A DNA stretch of 64,000 nucleotides from the NCBI GenBank assembly GCA_007258455.2, contig VDFB02275540.1, positions 97,407-161,406 on the forward strand, in the 5' to 3' direction. This document shows, piece by piece, positions 12,026-23,290 of the stretch (position 1 is the stretch's first letter; each line of letters starts with the position of its first letter). The position numbers were made by a program, and so were the translations under genes. Origin of the DNA: Sequoia sempervirens. Its lineage: Eukaryota > Streptophyta > Pinopsida > Cupressales > Cupressaceae. The notes below the pieces were generated by a model. That model saw only the letters and a list, made by a program, of their open reading frames with translations. It had not been told where the DNA came from and did no database searches.

Positions 12026-13282
12026 ATATGCAATTTATGATGATGATTTTAAAGACAATCATCATAAATTCATAATAGTTATCAACTAGCTATTGTATTT
12101 GCATGATGATGCTATTTTGTACCTCAGTTGTATTGAAATCTAATATAAAACACTTCCACAATGTTTTATAGACTGATTTGATACAATTTGTAAATGAATT
12201 TTGCATACAACTTGTGTTTTTTAAAGAAATTTAAGGAAATGTTCAAGTTGTTGAGTTTTGCCAAGTTTTTGTTGAATTGGATATTTTTTGGCTTGCTGAG
12301 TTTGACTCAAGTCCAAGTATGCAAACTATGGTCTAAATCATCACTAATGTGCACCAATGAATATTTTGAGTGGATTAATTACTCTAGCAATGTGCTTTTA
12401 GCCACCTCTTTTATCATGGGTGGAACTCTACTCCTCTTACACCACTTATGAAGTTGAATGGAACTTTTTGATGGCTGAACCATCTCAATTGTTCACTTAA
12501 GTCACCTGGGGCAGCGATTTATATTACTATTTCCACCTTTTTGAACCTAGGAAAACTTAATATCACTTAAGCTATGATTTTGCCAGCTGGGCGGAAGTTT
12601 GATATGGCTTGTCCATTGAAAGTGGGCTCCAAAGACACATTTGCCAATTGTATAAGCCGGGCAGAGGCATATAGGGAAGAACACAGTAAGTAGGACATTT
12701 TAAAGCTTACCACACAATTACTAAGTAATAAATCAAATCAAGGGAAACAACTACATTCCTAATTCATGTAGCCATTTATTTATTAACCACTTGCTTTATA
12801 TTTATCAAGTCAAGATAGATAGGTTAATGTGACAAAATGTATTGTCTACAATTGTATTTTTGTGGAACCCAATCTGAAAAAAATGATTATATCTCTTTGA
12901 TTATGTTTTGTGAGGGCTATCTCTTTTATTATTTTATGATATTTCCATAAATTTGTTATAAGTGTGATAGAGACTGCTAAAATATGTACAAAAAATATTT
13001 TTTAGATAGGCTTCTCAATGTCATTTAATATCTTGAAACTTTCCTGGGATGCAAAACAACAGTAAATTAACTAATGGGTCTGAAGCTGGAAATGCATGAG
13101 AATCTGAGATCACACTGGTAGTGAATTTTTGAACAGAAGGAAATATGAGATTTAATCATTTATAATTTTATACTTATGCATTTTGTCCATACTGCTGTTT
13201 ATATTATGATAATCAGAATGAGTGTGCAAGGTGTGCCTCATTGATCTTGAATTCTTCATGTGATATTTGAAAAAATGTACAG
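12026..13282 (+). other. probable 3' end of the older hAT, then intron sequence
   Basis: The stretch 12240-12345 contains words like GAGTTTTGCCAAGTTTTTG and GCTGAGTTTGACTCAAG. They look like CpG-decayed subterminal repeats of a hAT end, so I infer that the older element finishes near 12350. From there to 13282 no gene, repeat end or exon was found; this is the upstream intron of the isoamylase gene. Confidence 0.4.
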
Positions 13283-13383
13283 GCCATTGCAAAAGATTCA
13301 GTGCTGTCAAAGTGCAAAATAATTGCTGAGCCATGGGACTGTGGGGGTTTGTATTTAGTTGGCAGATTTCCTAATTGGGACAG
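13283..13383 (+). CDS. ISA3: isoamylase (starch debranching enzyme) internal exon carrying the catalytic Glu
   Basis: A 101-nt exon bounded by TACAG upstream and GTAATA downstream encodes [20 protein letters not shown] and continues to [13 protein letters not shown], ending in phase 2. It is the GH13 isoamylase segment around conserved region III. The Glu of AEPWD (codon 13328-13330) corresponds to the general acid/base. ISA3-type enzymes have [13 protein letters not shown] at this place, whereas as I recall ISA1 has AEAWDAGGLYQVG, so ISA3 is the preferred assignment. The enzyme would act in the plastid, hydrolysing alpha-1,6 branches of limit dextrins during starch breakdown. The exon is intact with no stop or indel. 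The preceding exon was not found in the 13.28 kb upstream. Confidence 0.88.
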
Positions 13384-13743
13384 GTAATATGCAATTCTTA
13401 AAAATAATTTATTTTTCTCTTTTTCTTGTTGAAGTGATGATTAGGGAATGGATATGTTCTTTAGACACATTGAAAAATGCTACTTGACACTAGATGGCAG
13501 TAAGGTGTTCTATGCTGACGCAACAGAAGTAATAAACAGAAAAAAAGAACAACTTTGGGTCTTAACTTTCAAGGAGATAGAGATCTTTAATCCCTTTTCC
13601 TATATGCATTTTCTGGTATGCTTGAATTATTGCAATAATTTTCTCATCTTTTTGTAGTCTGTTCTGTAGGTATTACTATTGGTTGTTGTATTAGAGAGCT
13701 TTTGCTGTCATGACATACAAAGTGTGTTTTTTCCCTAGGGATG

Positions 13744-15677
13744 TGTAATGTCCCCATTTTGGCCATACACTCTTCTTTTGGATTTAGCCTATTTCCGGAA
13801 ATCCGTAGGCTAAGCTAAAGTAGAAAACTAGGGTTTCCTCTTTCAGATACTGCTCAGTTGGCGTTCAGAGGATGTTGTGCAGACTTACTATTTATAGCAG
13901 TTTGCTATTTTTAGCAAGTCTATCTTTTGGCAGTATCTATCTAGCAACAATTCAATCCTTTGCAGTTCAGTGTTCAGTTTGGCTTTCTGATGGTTTTGAA
14001 GTTAACTTACTATTTTTGGCATTTGCTATTTTTAGTAAGTTCATTTTTGGCAGAAGCATCATCATCAACTTGGTTCAGTTTGGCATTTGTCAGTTTGCTT
14101 TTTTTAGCAATTCATCAATTGCAGCTTGGGCATTGTATTTGGTTATCTCCTTGGACTGAGTTTCAGACTTAGTCAATTTTCATGTCTTGAAGTTGTACCC
14201 CACGCCTAGGCTTGATGACTTCAAGTTGTTTTAAAGAAGGGGACATAAAGGGGTCAAGTGAGCATTTAATTATTTAATAAATGCTTTATTGTTGCAATAT
14301 GAAATGGATGCCTAAAGGGGAAGTTGAATGATATTTTAATATTTCAAAAAGTGAAATGCTTAAAGTGGCGTCCCTTTTGGAAGTTGAAGTGATTCAACTT
14401 CTTGGAATTTGAAGAGTTCTTGTTGCTTCATTTGCCAATTGAAGCTTATATATTGCTGCTGTTTGAAGAGTTGAGCATCCAATATTTTTATGTTAATGAT
14501 ATGCTGTCGAAATGACAACTTGTTTAATACTTCGAGGGATGCTTACCTCCTAGTTCCAATCCAATTTCGTGTTTGAAATACAACACCTAGTTGGTCATTT
14601 GCTGCTTCTCAAATCAGACTAGCAGATTGAGCTCAATAGTTGAAGATTTTGATGAAATTTCTAGTTTTGAAGTTGCTGATACAATCATAGCTGAAGGTGG
14701 TTTTTGCATACAGCTTTTGGTATGAATTTATTTTGGTTATGGGTATTTGATCATTGCATTTCTATGATAATGGCAATCATATTTGGAGGTTTTCAGATTT
14801 TAATTCCAAGTTTCTGATTTTTTCAAGAGAAATTGCCCCTCTACAGGGCCGTACCATCTCATGAGTGCTTTGGGATTCGTGCAAGAATAATATCTTGAGT
14901 TTTGATGCATTTTTGTAGTTTGAGTTTGGGCGCCATCCTCCTAGAAGGTCTTTGCAAAACATTCCAGCTTATTCGGAGGTATTTAAAAGGAGTTGTGATC
15001 ATTTTTATGAGTTTGTTGTTTGCTGATAGACATTTCCAAATTGCAGATTTTTATATCAGACCTGTTAGTTTTTGATATAATGCTGGTTTGAGCTTCATTT
15101 TTATATCATTATTGTATTGTAAGAGTTAGAGGAAGTGTTACTCTAACCATTGATGGATTTGGAAGCATATCTTTCTTATTTGCAGCTGTTTAATTCATTG
15201 TAAAGCTGATTAGTAGTACTAATAGCTATTTATTTTATTTGCTGCAATTAGTTTAAATTACATACTCCCACGATTGAGTGGTTGAGTTTAAAGAATCATC
15301 TTTCTTTAATTGTAAGTTTCTCCCCACTAAATAAGTGGTTGTGTGGACTGTATTCCTCCCATGCTAATAAGTGGAAGTGAGGATTTAAATGGCTGGCTTG
15401 CCGCCTTTAATAATGTAATAATCTTACCCACTGAATAAGTGGAGTATCCCCACTGCTTGTGGATGCCTGCATCAGCAGATGAATTGTAATTTCAGTTCAG
15501 TTTATTCCTAATGATCCTCTGACCATATGCTATCACCTCGCCCACATTGGAATCTTGGTGAACATTCTTGGTTAGAGTTACTTTCCATGCTGATTTGCAT
15601 TTGGAGCTAACGCTAATCAGTGATTGGTTGCTGATTTGTGTGTTAAATTTTGGGAAAAAATTAAGGGGAATATTTCA
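13744..15677 (+). repeat. 5' LTR of family A element
   Basis: It runs from TGTAATGTCCCC to TTTCA, 1,934 bp. A TATA-like TTATATATTG lies at 14447-14456. Several C(A/T)8G palindromes lie at 13885-14110. It differs from the 3' LTR by scattered substitutions, many of them C/T or G/A, and a few indels, so insertion is not very recent. Confidence 0.92.
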
Positions 15678-15678
15678 G

Positions 15679-15690
15679 TGGTATCAGAGC
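15679..15690 (+). promoter_or_regulatory. primer-binding site, initiator-Met tRNA type
   Basis: TGGTATCAGAGC is the classic plant LTR-retrotransposon primer-binding sequence complementary to the 3' end of initiator tRNA-Met. The following bases (GATCCTGCCATC) resemble those after the primer site of the chromovirus (CATCCTGCCATC). Confidence 0.9.
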
Positions 15691-15824
15691 AGAAGATCCT
15701 GCCATCATGTGGATCAGTGCTTCATGTTTAGGAAGTTGAGTGACAGATATCTCCGATACTACATCGAAAGTTAGAGCAGATTCTAGTTCAGCTCCTTGTG
15801 GTATCCAAAAGTTGGCAATTAGGC

Positions 15825-16535
15825 ATGGCTAATGAAGAAGAGATGAAACTGGCAGAGGTATTGTATATGGCTGGAAAGAGACTTGACAAAGAATTTCAGT
15901 CCAGAGAAAATGAAGAGAACATTCTTCATTTGCTAGAGCAATGTTTGAGACAAGTGAAGCCATCACCTTCAGAGAAAATGGAGTTGGCACTATCTCCTAC
16001 AGTGAATTCTTTGAATCAGCCCTATTGGTTGGGGCATCTTGATGAAGAAACCAAGTTGCTGATTTCTTTTTGTTTCATGGAGATAATAAGAATTGTAAAT
16101 CCCCATTTGCCCTATGATGTTGAAACCATGAAGATCATATTAACTATGATAGTGGAGAGTTTTCAAGATTTGGATGAAACTGGAAGTAGTTTGTTTCCAA
16201 GAAGAGTTGCTATATTGAATATATTTTTTGAACTCAAAACAAGTATGTTGCTGGTTGAATTAGGTATGCAAGATCAAATATATTATTTGATCCATTACCT
16301 CTTCATTTCAACTTGGAGTGAACAGGAGGAGGTTGTAGTGGCAGCAATAAGAAGCATTTTAGTTTTGACTATCAATGAAATGGATGACATTCCAAAATCC
16401 TTCCTAACTTTTCTGTTAAACATTCATGAACAAGAAGGAAATAATTCCTCTACTGCTGGTTTGTTGATCAGAGATTTGTTCATTCAGTGTGAGAAAATTG
16501 AAGCCACACTTGAAGAAGACAGAGCAGAAAAATGA
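15825..16535 (+). CDS. PDS5-like N-terminal HEAT-repeat domain captured in the retroelement
   Basis: The start is the ATG at 15825 (MANEEEMKLAEVLYMAGKRL); the upstream frame has only a GTG. The 236-residue product aligns in order with the N-terminus of plant PDS5 cohesin cofactors: an early helix with AGKRL, the EKMELALSP stretch, then EIIRIVNPHLPYDVETMK and IVESFQDLDETGS..PRRVAIL, followed by further HEAT-like helices. PDS5 binds cohesin on chromatin and modulates cohesion. Function in the element is unknown. The copy has no introns, which suggests capture through an RNA intermediate. It ends at TGA 16533-16535 because of a frameshift; the downstream frame continues the protein in another phase from about 16489. 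Confidence 0.8.
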   Translation: MANEEEMKLAEVLYMAGKRLDKEFQSRENEENILHLLEQCLRQVKPSPSEKMELALSPTVNSLNQPYWLGHLDEETKLLISFCFMEIIRIVNPHLPYDVETMKIILTMIVESFQDLDETGSSLFPRRVAILNIFFELKTSMLLVELGMQDQIYYLIHYLFISTWSEQEEVVVAAIRSILVLTINEMDDIPKSFLTFLLNIHEQEGNNSSTAGLLIRDLFIQCEKIEATLEEDRAEK

Positions 16536-18924
16536 GGTAGTTATTAGTGCTAAGGATGGGAATAAAATGTTGTTTCTCAATGATTCTAAGGCGGTTTCTC
16601 AAGAAGTGCCTATTGATATGCAGCTGTTCGCACATGTTGAGGGTGAGTGCAAGGAGGAAACATCAATTTTGAATACATATAAGTAATTTATAACAAGTGA
16701 CCAAGAAGATTTCTTTGGTATGTATGTGGATGCTAATGATAAAATCAGCAACACATCTATTCATGATGGGTTATTTGAAGATAAAAATGATAAATTAATC
16801 AAAGCAGCCAGCTTTGATGACTCTTATTTCCAGTATGATGACGGTGACAAAGGCGGTATTGAGCTTGATCATCAAACTAAGCTCTTAGAGGAAGCTACTG
16901 ATGAAGATTTCAGTTTGAATGGAATGAGGAGTGACTCATTCAACGAGTCAACAATCCAAGAGGAGCATGAAGATCTTTTTCCTGTTGATCATTACAATCA
17001 ACCCTTTTGCATTTGGGATCCTAGTGAGACGGCACCAAGGTATATTAAAGAACTTGAGTGGGATAAATTTCCCTTTGATCCTGATAAAGTTCAAAATCCA
17101 TTTTGTATTGCAAGCTATGAAGTCATTGGAGAAGATGTTGTCTTTAATGAAGAAGATTGCTTGGCAAAGCTTCATAAAGATTCCTTCGAGGTGGTTGCAA
17201 CCACTAAAGCAGAGTATGTTGCTACCAAGACTTTAAGAGCATCAATCAATAATGATTCATTGCTTGAAGATATTGTTGACAAGCCTTCTATTCAAGAATT
17301 ATGCAGTGAAAAAAGAAGGGAGAAAGCTGATTTTGAAAATCATGACAATGAAAACAAATCAGAAAAATTGATGTTTGATGAGCATAGTCTATTTGCTGAT
17401 TGGGATCAGGGGCCTAAAAAGCTGCAAAATTTGCAGGATAATTTATTGGTTTCAGAAGAGAAAATTGTTAAGGTGTTATCGAGATTTGATAGCACACACC
17501 ATTTCATTGAAGAACTCTATTGGAAGTTTCAGTCTGAAGAGAGACATAATGGAGTTAAGGATGGAGACACTCTTTCCAAGATGCAAATCATCAAAGGGGC
17601 ATGGGAATCCATAAAGTTAGATTATTTGCACTTGCTCACAGATAGAGATAATGCTATTAAGTTTGTAGAAGAGACCTATGATGCCTACCAAGAGAAGGAG
17701 AAAGAGGTTGATAGTCTTTGCCTTGATCTTACCTTAGCTCATCACTCTTCTTACAAAACAGAAAATCAATCATCTATGGCAGCCACACTTATGGAACAAG
17801 AAGCTAATACAAGGCTAATGGAGATCAAGCAAATAGTTGAAGGAATAAATGAACTCCATAATGTTGAAACAATGCATAATGCCAAAGAGATTCAATATGA
17901 TGATAGTGATTGGAAGGTAAATCAAGAGTGTGAACTCTTGAGTTGGGAAGAGAATTTGCCTCAAGAAGGGATAGCTTGCAGCCATGAGCTAGATGTGATG
18001 ACTGGTAATGTGTGTGATATTCATCACACTACATTCTATGGATCAGCAACTAATGATGGGCATCTTCAAGTTGAAGAAAATGTGCATGAATTTTATGAAG
18101 ACACCAACGAAAAGGATGAAGGAAATATTGTTTCTATGATTGTGTACAACAATCCACCATCTTCACATGATTTGTTAAATTATGAGTTGATTGACAATTT
18201 CTATGTGGATGGCATTGGTAAGAAGTTTTATGTTTTTGACATGCATAATTTTATAGTCAAGCATAAGATAATGTTGGTGGATCCATTCTATATGTCAAGC
18301 AACACTCTCTTGGGATGGATAGTAAATGAGCATTTAATGGTGTTCAAACTTGAACTGGCTGGTTTTCACTCAGCATTAACCAATGGAAGAGTACCACCTA
18401 TCTTAAAATGGTTGATGAGGTCAGGTCTTGGAGAGATGCATCAAATTGTGGGAGAACTTTCAGACTTGCCCCTTTGGTTTCTAGATTGTGCATTGTTGAT
18501 GAGTGATTATTCTAAAATGCTGGTCATGAAAGGTTCAAACTTTGCATTGATGGTTGCAGCTGACTACATGGATTTGTGTGCTCGAGACTTTCACTATGGC
18601 TCTTGGAGATATGTTGGGAATTCTTCCCAATGTGTTGGAGATTATTTGCGGTTGAGAATTCACGCTTGGAATTTTCAACATGGCTTGATGGAGATTGTTG
18701 CAAGTAGAAAAAAGGATATTTGGAGAAATAAGGATTCAATTCTTAGAATCTTTGATGCGGCCCCCATCTTTACCAACCATTTGATGGTTCTTTCTGCTCA
18801 TCAATTGGTGAATTGGAGAGATATTTCGAACAAAAGAAGTTTTAATGTTGGGTTGGAGTTTCTTGAGAGGATGTTTCCAGCCTTGGGCCTGAGCAGTTGT
18901 GCTATTATGGACACTGATTTTTAG
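16536..18924 (+). CDS. long retroelement-encoded protein of unknown function, following the PDS5-like domain
   Basis: The frame opens near 16489, has one stop (TAA 16684-16686) and is then open from the ATG at 16720 to TAG 18922-18924 (734 codons). The first two thirds are acidic and Asp/Glu-rich, with a repeated style of segment (FDDSYFQYDDGDKGG; WDKFPFDPDKVQNPF). The middle has heptad-like stretches (EKIVKVLSRFDSTHHFIEEL). The last third is more hydrophobic and Trp-rich, compatible with a folded domain. I recognise no catalytic motif and no zinc knuckle. A diverged relative of the same order (DxxWNKFPFDHDDV) occurs at 39757-40760, so the PDS5-plus-acidic-region architecture belongs to a family. 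With the preceding frame it probably formed one protein of about 1,030 residues, now broken by a shift and a stop. Confidence 0.6.
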
Positions 18925-19593
18925 TGTTGCAGCAGCTGTTCAAGTCCTTGCACACTGATTTTCCTAAAATCAGACTTTAAATGGTTCATTTTAGATTTCA
19001 TGGGCAGCTGGTACACTCATTTTTTCTTTTCACAATCTTTTATCAATGATGTTTTTTGGCTTCAAAAGTGGGTAATGGTGTTTCATAGTGATTCAGATCA
19101 GTATTGGATGGTGTTCAAGTTATGTTCTAGTGGCTTTCTTTGTACAATCTCTTGCACTAGTGTTTGGGGCAGCGAACCTTTGCTTGATTTGGTTCAACTT
19201 TTTGAGACTTTGGGGGAGAGATTGGTGGAAGTTTTCAGAGTTTTTCTTGAATATGTCAGAATTACTCAGAGGAGGCATTATACATCCTTAAGGAGCTTTG
19301 AGGATGCAGTTGCTATGACTTTGCAAAGAGCTGTTTTTTCCTTTGCAAACAGCTATGATGGAGTCACATTTGCTGTTGTGATTTGGTTTGATGCTTTGAG
19401 GAGTGATGTTGATGAGAATATTTTTGAGTTGTTTAGATTATTCTTCTTTGTTCTCAGAATGGTGATTGACATTGGCATTGCAGATGTTAATTCCTCAGAG
19501 TTTATTGAGCATGAGACGCTGCTAGATTTTGATTCAATTCCTTCTATGTTGTTCGACCTGAATTTCAGGCATGTTATCACTTTGAGGTTGTAG
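18925..19593 (+). CDS. same-frame extension after TAG, hydrophobic unknown segment
   Basis: After the TAG at 18922 the same frame stays open for 222 more codons to TAG 19591-19593, an ATG (19000) being available. The product is rich in Phe, Leu and Val (for example LVEVFRVFLEYVRI and ELFRLFFFVLRMVIDIGI), suggesting helical hydrophobic segments. It could be the C-terminus of the upstream protein cut by a nonsense change, or a separate frame. No family is recognised. Confidence 0.4.
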   Translation, partial: CCSSCSSPCTLIFLKSDFKWFILDFMGSWYTHFFFSQSFINDVFWLQKWVMVFHSDSDQYWMVFKLCSSGFLCTISCTSVWGSEPLLDLVQLFETLGERLVEVFRVFLEYVRITQRRHYTSLRSFEDAVAMTLQRAVFSFANSYDGVTFAVVIWFDALRSDVDENIFELFRLFFFVLRMVIDIGIADVNSSEFIEHETLLDFDSIPSMLFDLNFRHVITLRL

Positions 19594-19758
19594 GGATGGT
19601 TAGTGCAGTTATGGTGCAATGATTTCATTTGTATGATCAGAGTAGAGTAGCATCAGCATGGTGGGGTTTGCCAGAGATGGGCATGTGACCCCGGGATCCT
19701 ATATGTTTGGTGGGATCAGTTTGGAGTGTTGTGGCATTGCTTGAGGACAAGCAATTTT

Positions 19759-19771
19759 GGGAAGGGCGGAC
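19759..19771 (+). promoter_or_regulatory. polypurine tract of family A element
   Basis: GGGAAGGGCGGAC lies directly before the 3' LTR start, the expected place for the plus-strand primer. It differs at one base from the tract of the chromovirus (GGGGAGGGCGGAC). Confidence 0.85.
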
Positions 19772-21698
19772 TGTAATGTCCCCATTTTGGCCATACACTC
19801 TTCTTTTGGATTTAGCCTATTTCTGGAACTTCGTAGGCTAAGCTGAAGTAGAAAACTAGGGTTTCCTCTTTCAGATACTGCTCAGTTGGTGTTCAGAGGA
19901 TGTTGTGCAGACTTACTATTTATAGCAGTTTGCTATTTTTAGCAAGTCTATCTTTTGGCAGTATCTATCTAGCAACAATTCAATCCTTTGCAGTTCAATG
20001 TTCAGTTTGGCTTTCCAATGGTTTTGAAGTTAACTTACTATTTTTGGCATTTGCTATTTTTAGTAAGTTCATTTTTGGCAAAAGCATCATCATCAACTTG
20101 GTTTAGTTTGACATTTGTCTTTGCTTTTTTAGCAATTCATCGTTGCAGCTTGGGCATTGTATTTGGTTATCTCCTTGGTGAGTTTGGACTTAGTCAATTT
20201 TCATGTCTTGAAGTTGTACCCCATGCCTAGGCTTGATGACTTCAAGTTGTTTTAAAGAAGGGGACATAAAGGGGTCAAGTGAGCATTTAATTATTTAATA
20301 AATGCTTTATTGTTGCAATATGAAATGGATGCCTAAAGGGGAAGTTGAATGATATTTTAATATTTCAAAAAGTGAAATGCTTAAAGTGGTGTCCCTTTTG
20401 GAAGTTGAAGTGATTCAACTTCTTGGAATTTGAAGAGTTCTTGTTGCTTCATTTGCCAACTGAAGCTTATATATTGCTGCTGTTTGAAGAGTTGAGCATC
20501 CAATATTTTTATGTTAATGATATGCTGTCGAAATGACAACTTGTTTAATACTTCGAGGGATGCTTACCTCCTAGTTCCAATCCAATTTCGTGTTTGAAAT
20601 ACAACACCTAGTTGGTCATTTGCTGCTTCTCAAATCAGACTAGTAGATTGAGCTCAATAGTTGAAGATTTTGATGAAATTTCTAGTTTTGAAGTTGCTGA
20701 TACAATCATAGCTAAAGGTGGTTTTTGCATACAACTTTTGGTATGAATTTATTTTGGTTATGGGTATTTGATCATTGCATTTCTATGATAATGGCGACCA
20801 TATTTGGAGGTTTTCAGATTTTAATTCCAAGTTTCTGATTTTTCCAAGAGAAATTACCCCTCTACAGGGCCGTACCATCTCATGAGTGCTTTGGGATTCG
20901 TGCAAGAATAATATCTTGAGTTTTGATGCAGTTTTGTAGTTTGAGTTTGGGCGCCATCCTCCTAGAAGGTCTTTGCAAAACATTCCAGCTTATTCAGAGG
21001 TATTTAGAAGGAGTTGTGATCATTTTTATGAGTTTGTTGTTTGCTGATAGACATTTCTAGATTGCAGATTTTTATATCAGACTTGTTAGTTTTTGATATA
21101 ATGCTGGTTTGAGCTTCATTTTTATATCATTATTGTATTGTAAGAGTTAGAGGAAGTGTTACTCTAACCATTGATGGATTTGGAAGCATATCTTTCTTAT
21201 TTGCAGCTGTTTAATTCATTGTAAAGCTGATTAGTAGTACTAACAGCTATTTATTTTATTTGCTACAATTAGTTTAAATTTCATACTCCCACGATTGAGT
21301 GGTTGAGTTTAAATAATCATCTTTCTTTAATTGTAAGTTTCCCCCCACTAAATAAGTGGTTGTGTGGACTGTATTACCCCCACGCTAATAAGTGGAAGTG
21401 AGGATTTAAATGGCTGGCTTGCCGCCTTTAATAATGTAATAATCTTACCCACTGAATAAGTGGAGTATCCCCACTGCTTGTGGATGCCTGCATCAGCAGA
21501 TGAATTGTAATTTCAGTTCAGTTTATTCCTAATGATCGTCTGACCATATGCTATCACCTCGCCCACATTGGGATCTTGGTGAACATTCTTGGTTAGAGTT
21601 ACTTTCCTTGTTGATTTGTATTTGGAGCTAATGCTAATCAGTGATTGGTTGCTGATTTGTGTGTTAAATGTTAGGAAAAAATTAAGGGGAATATTTCA
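19772..21698 (+). repeat. 3' LTR of family A element
   Basis: It is 1,927 bp, running from TGTAATGTCCCC to TTTCA, and colinear with the 5' LTR. It has small deletions around 20115-20180 relative to the 5' copy. The TATA-like TTATATATTG is at about 20468. Confidence 0.92.
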
Positions 21699-21703
21699 AG
21701 ATG

Positions 21704-23290
21704 CCATTTCATGTCAATCACTATGTGCTGATTCATGTAAAACTATACACATTTAACGCGATGCTGTGGAAACATCATCCTAGGATTTTATAGCCATGAT
21801 GTAATATGCCTGTAAGGAGAGAGCTAAAGGTAGAAGCCTCTGTCACAATTATGACAAAGAAGGTAGACAAAAAGATTAAATTTTTAGGGTAATGGAATAG
21901 GCTGGGGAAATCTGTTAGAAGTACATCATTTTTAGATGTTACATGAGGAGGATAAATTATATTGGTGGCTTGCTTAAGGTCAATGAACACATACTTTTTC
22001 GTCTGATGCAGTCGATGAGTGCAGCTGTATTTTATGTTTGGAATGGGAATTTATTATTTTAAGTATGTGGTGGTATATATTGTAATGTCTCTAAATATGT
22101 TTCTTAGATAATGTAGAGGGTGTTCTATTGGGGCACCCACCCTTGAAAGTACAAGATCTTATTACTTAACAAACTAACAACAACCTTACATGGAATTTAC
22201 CATCACTAAACGTAAACAATTATCTTTGTTTTACATGAGATCTTAGCATCATACACAAAGAAGATTTGTTTTTGGATGTTGCTTTATGATTAGCCACAGC
22301 CGTCCAACAGCCTTTTTTAGGTGAAACTTCATCCAACTCCATCTCTTCCTCACTATCTATCTTTGACATCACCTTTTACTTTGAGCAGTCTGTGTTGTTT
22401 GCTGATGATATAGCTAACAAATTAAGAATCTTCTCTTTGTTCATATCCATGGCTACCTCCTTCGTCTTCCTCCTCAAATGCCCTTGAGTGCTTCTTTATA
22501 ATAACCAGAGCCATGGCTGGTCCACTGGGCTATTTGGCTTCAAATTAAAGGAGTTCCCTTGTAACTAATGGTTAGGTGTAATAGTCTTCCACCATGAATA
22601 CCTTTTAGGAATCCTTCTAACTTTAGGGCACCCAAACGCTAGATACCCTACCTCACAACAATTCCAAACTAAAAGCATGCTTTTCATAGTCTAGAGGCTG
22701 TTTACACATCTTCTTGTGTACTTTCAGGCCTATATCACAAATTAGCCTCGTGAAGCCATATTCTATAGAATATGCCACGTGATTTTTAATGAAATTTGTA
22801 GAATATTCAATGACTAGTATGGTTGAGATAGGAATTTTTTTCTTGATGGCTCCAACGATTTAATAGTGGATTTGTAGGTTTTTTAGGAATTCTAGATGTG
22901 ATGGAAGGGTTAGACTTGATCCAAAGTTCTTTGAAATATTAGGTACTTGCTGGATCTGGCAAGCACTCCCTCAAGAAAATTGTTGCAGATGTAGCCTTTG
23001 ATATTTGACTGGATGCAAGAAAAGAAACTGACTCTCTTGGATGCTTTGAACTCAATGGCGAAGCTAAATTTGCTCAAGGAATCTCCTAAAGCAACTTGCA
23101 AAATAAAGCCACATAAGAAACCCCCTTAAAGCCTAGTATTTATATCAAATTTTTCTAATTCTCTAGGTCATTATTTGATACAAGAGAAGAGCATACTCAA
23201 CCTTTTAAGAAAATACAAGATTTACATGTGGATTTTCAAAAAAGGAAACAAAAAACAATTACACAATCTTTGATACCATGTAAGATTTTG
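21704..23290. other. decayed intronic repeat, no gene recognised
   Basis: No supported coding region. A minus-strand word TGGTATCAAAGA at 23267-23278 resembles a primer-binding site, hinting at a decayed minus-strand LTR element, but no matching LTR pair was found. TGTAATGTCTC at 22084 may be a degenerate LTR start. Confidence 0.35.

Larger units (their letters stand above)
13744..21698 (+). mobile_element. complete non-autonomous LTR retrotransposon (family A) carrying a PDS5-derived gene
   Basis: Two LTRs (13744-15677 and 19772-21698) enclose a 4.1-kb internal region. Its Met-tRNA-type primer-binding site starts one base after the 5' LTR, and a polypurine tract abuts the 3' LTR. Flanking 5-mers are GGATG and AGATG (4 of 5). 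No protease, reverse transcriptase or integrase is encoded. The last internal codons read LLEDKQFWEGRTVMSP, running into the LTR, as in the chromovirus at 41529-49933 (LLEDKQSWGGRTVMSP). I infer a parasitic derivative of that lineage in which gag-pol was replaced by a captured host sequence. Confidence 0.9.

Noticed and set aside
12194..12451. 85-codon frame as an isoamylase exon or gene
   Set aside because: Phe/Leu-rich translation of AT-rich DNA with no match to isoamylase segments; it overlaps the probable hAT end.
13872..14159. 95-codon hydrophobic frame conserved in the three family A LTRs (also 19900 and, reversed, 6522)
   Set aside because: It overlaps the palindrome cluster of the LTR. 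The copies are near-identical DNA, so an open frame is expected to persist, and the 3' LTR copy is cut short. No independent evidence of coding.
23267..23278. Primer-binding site of a complete minus-strand LTR element at 22.1-23.3 kb
   Set aside because: No matching LTR pair, polypurine tract or pol motif could be identified around it.
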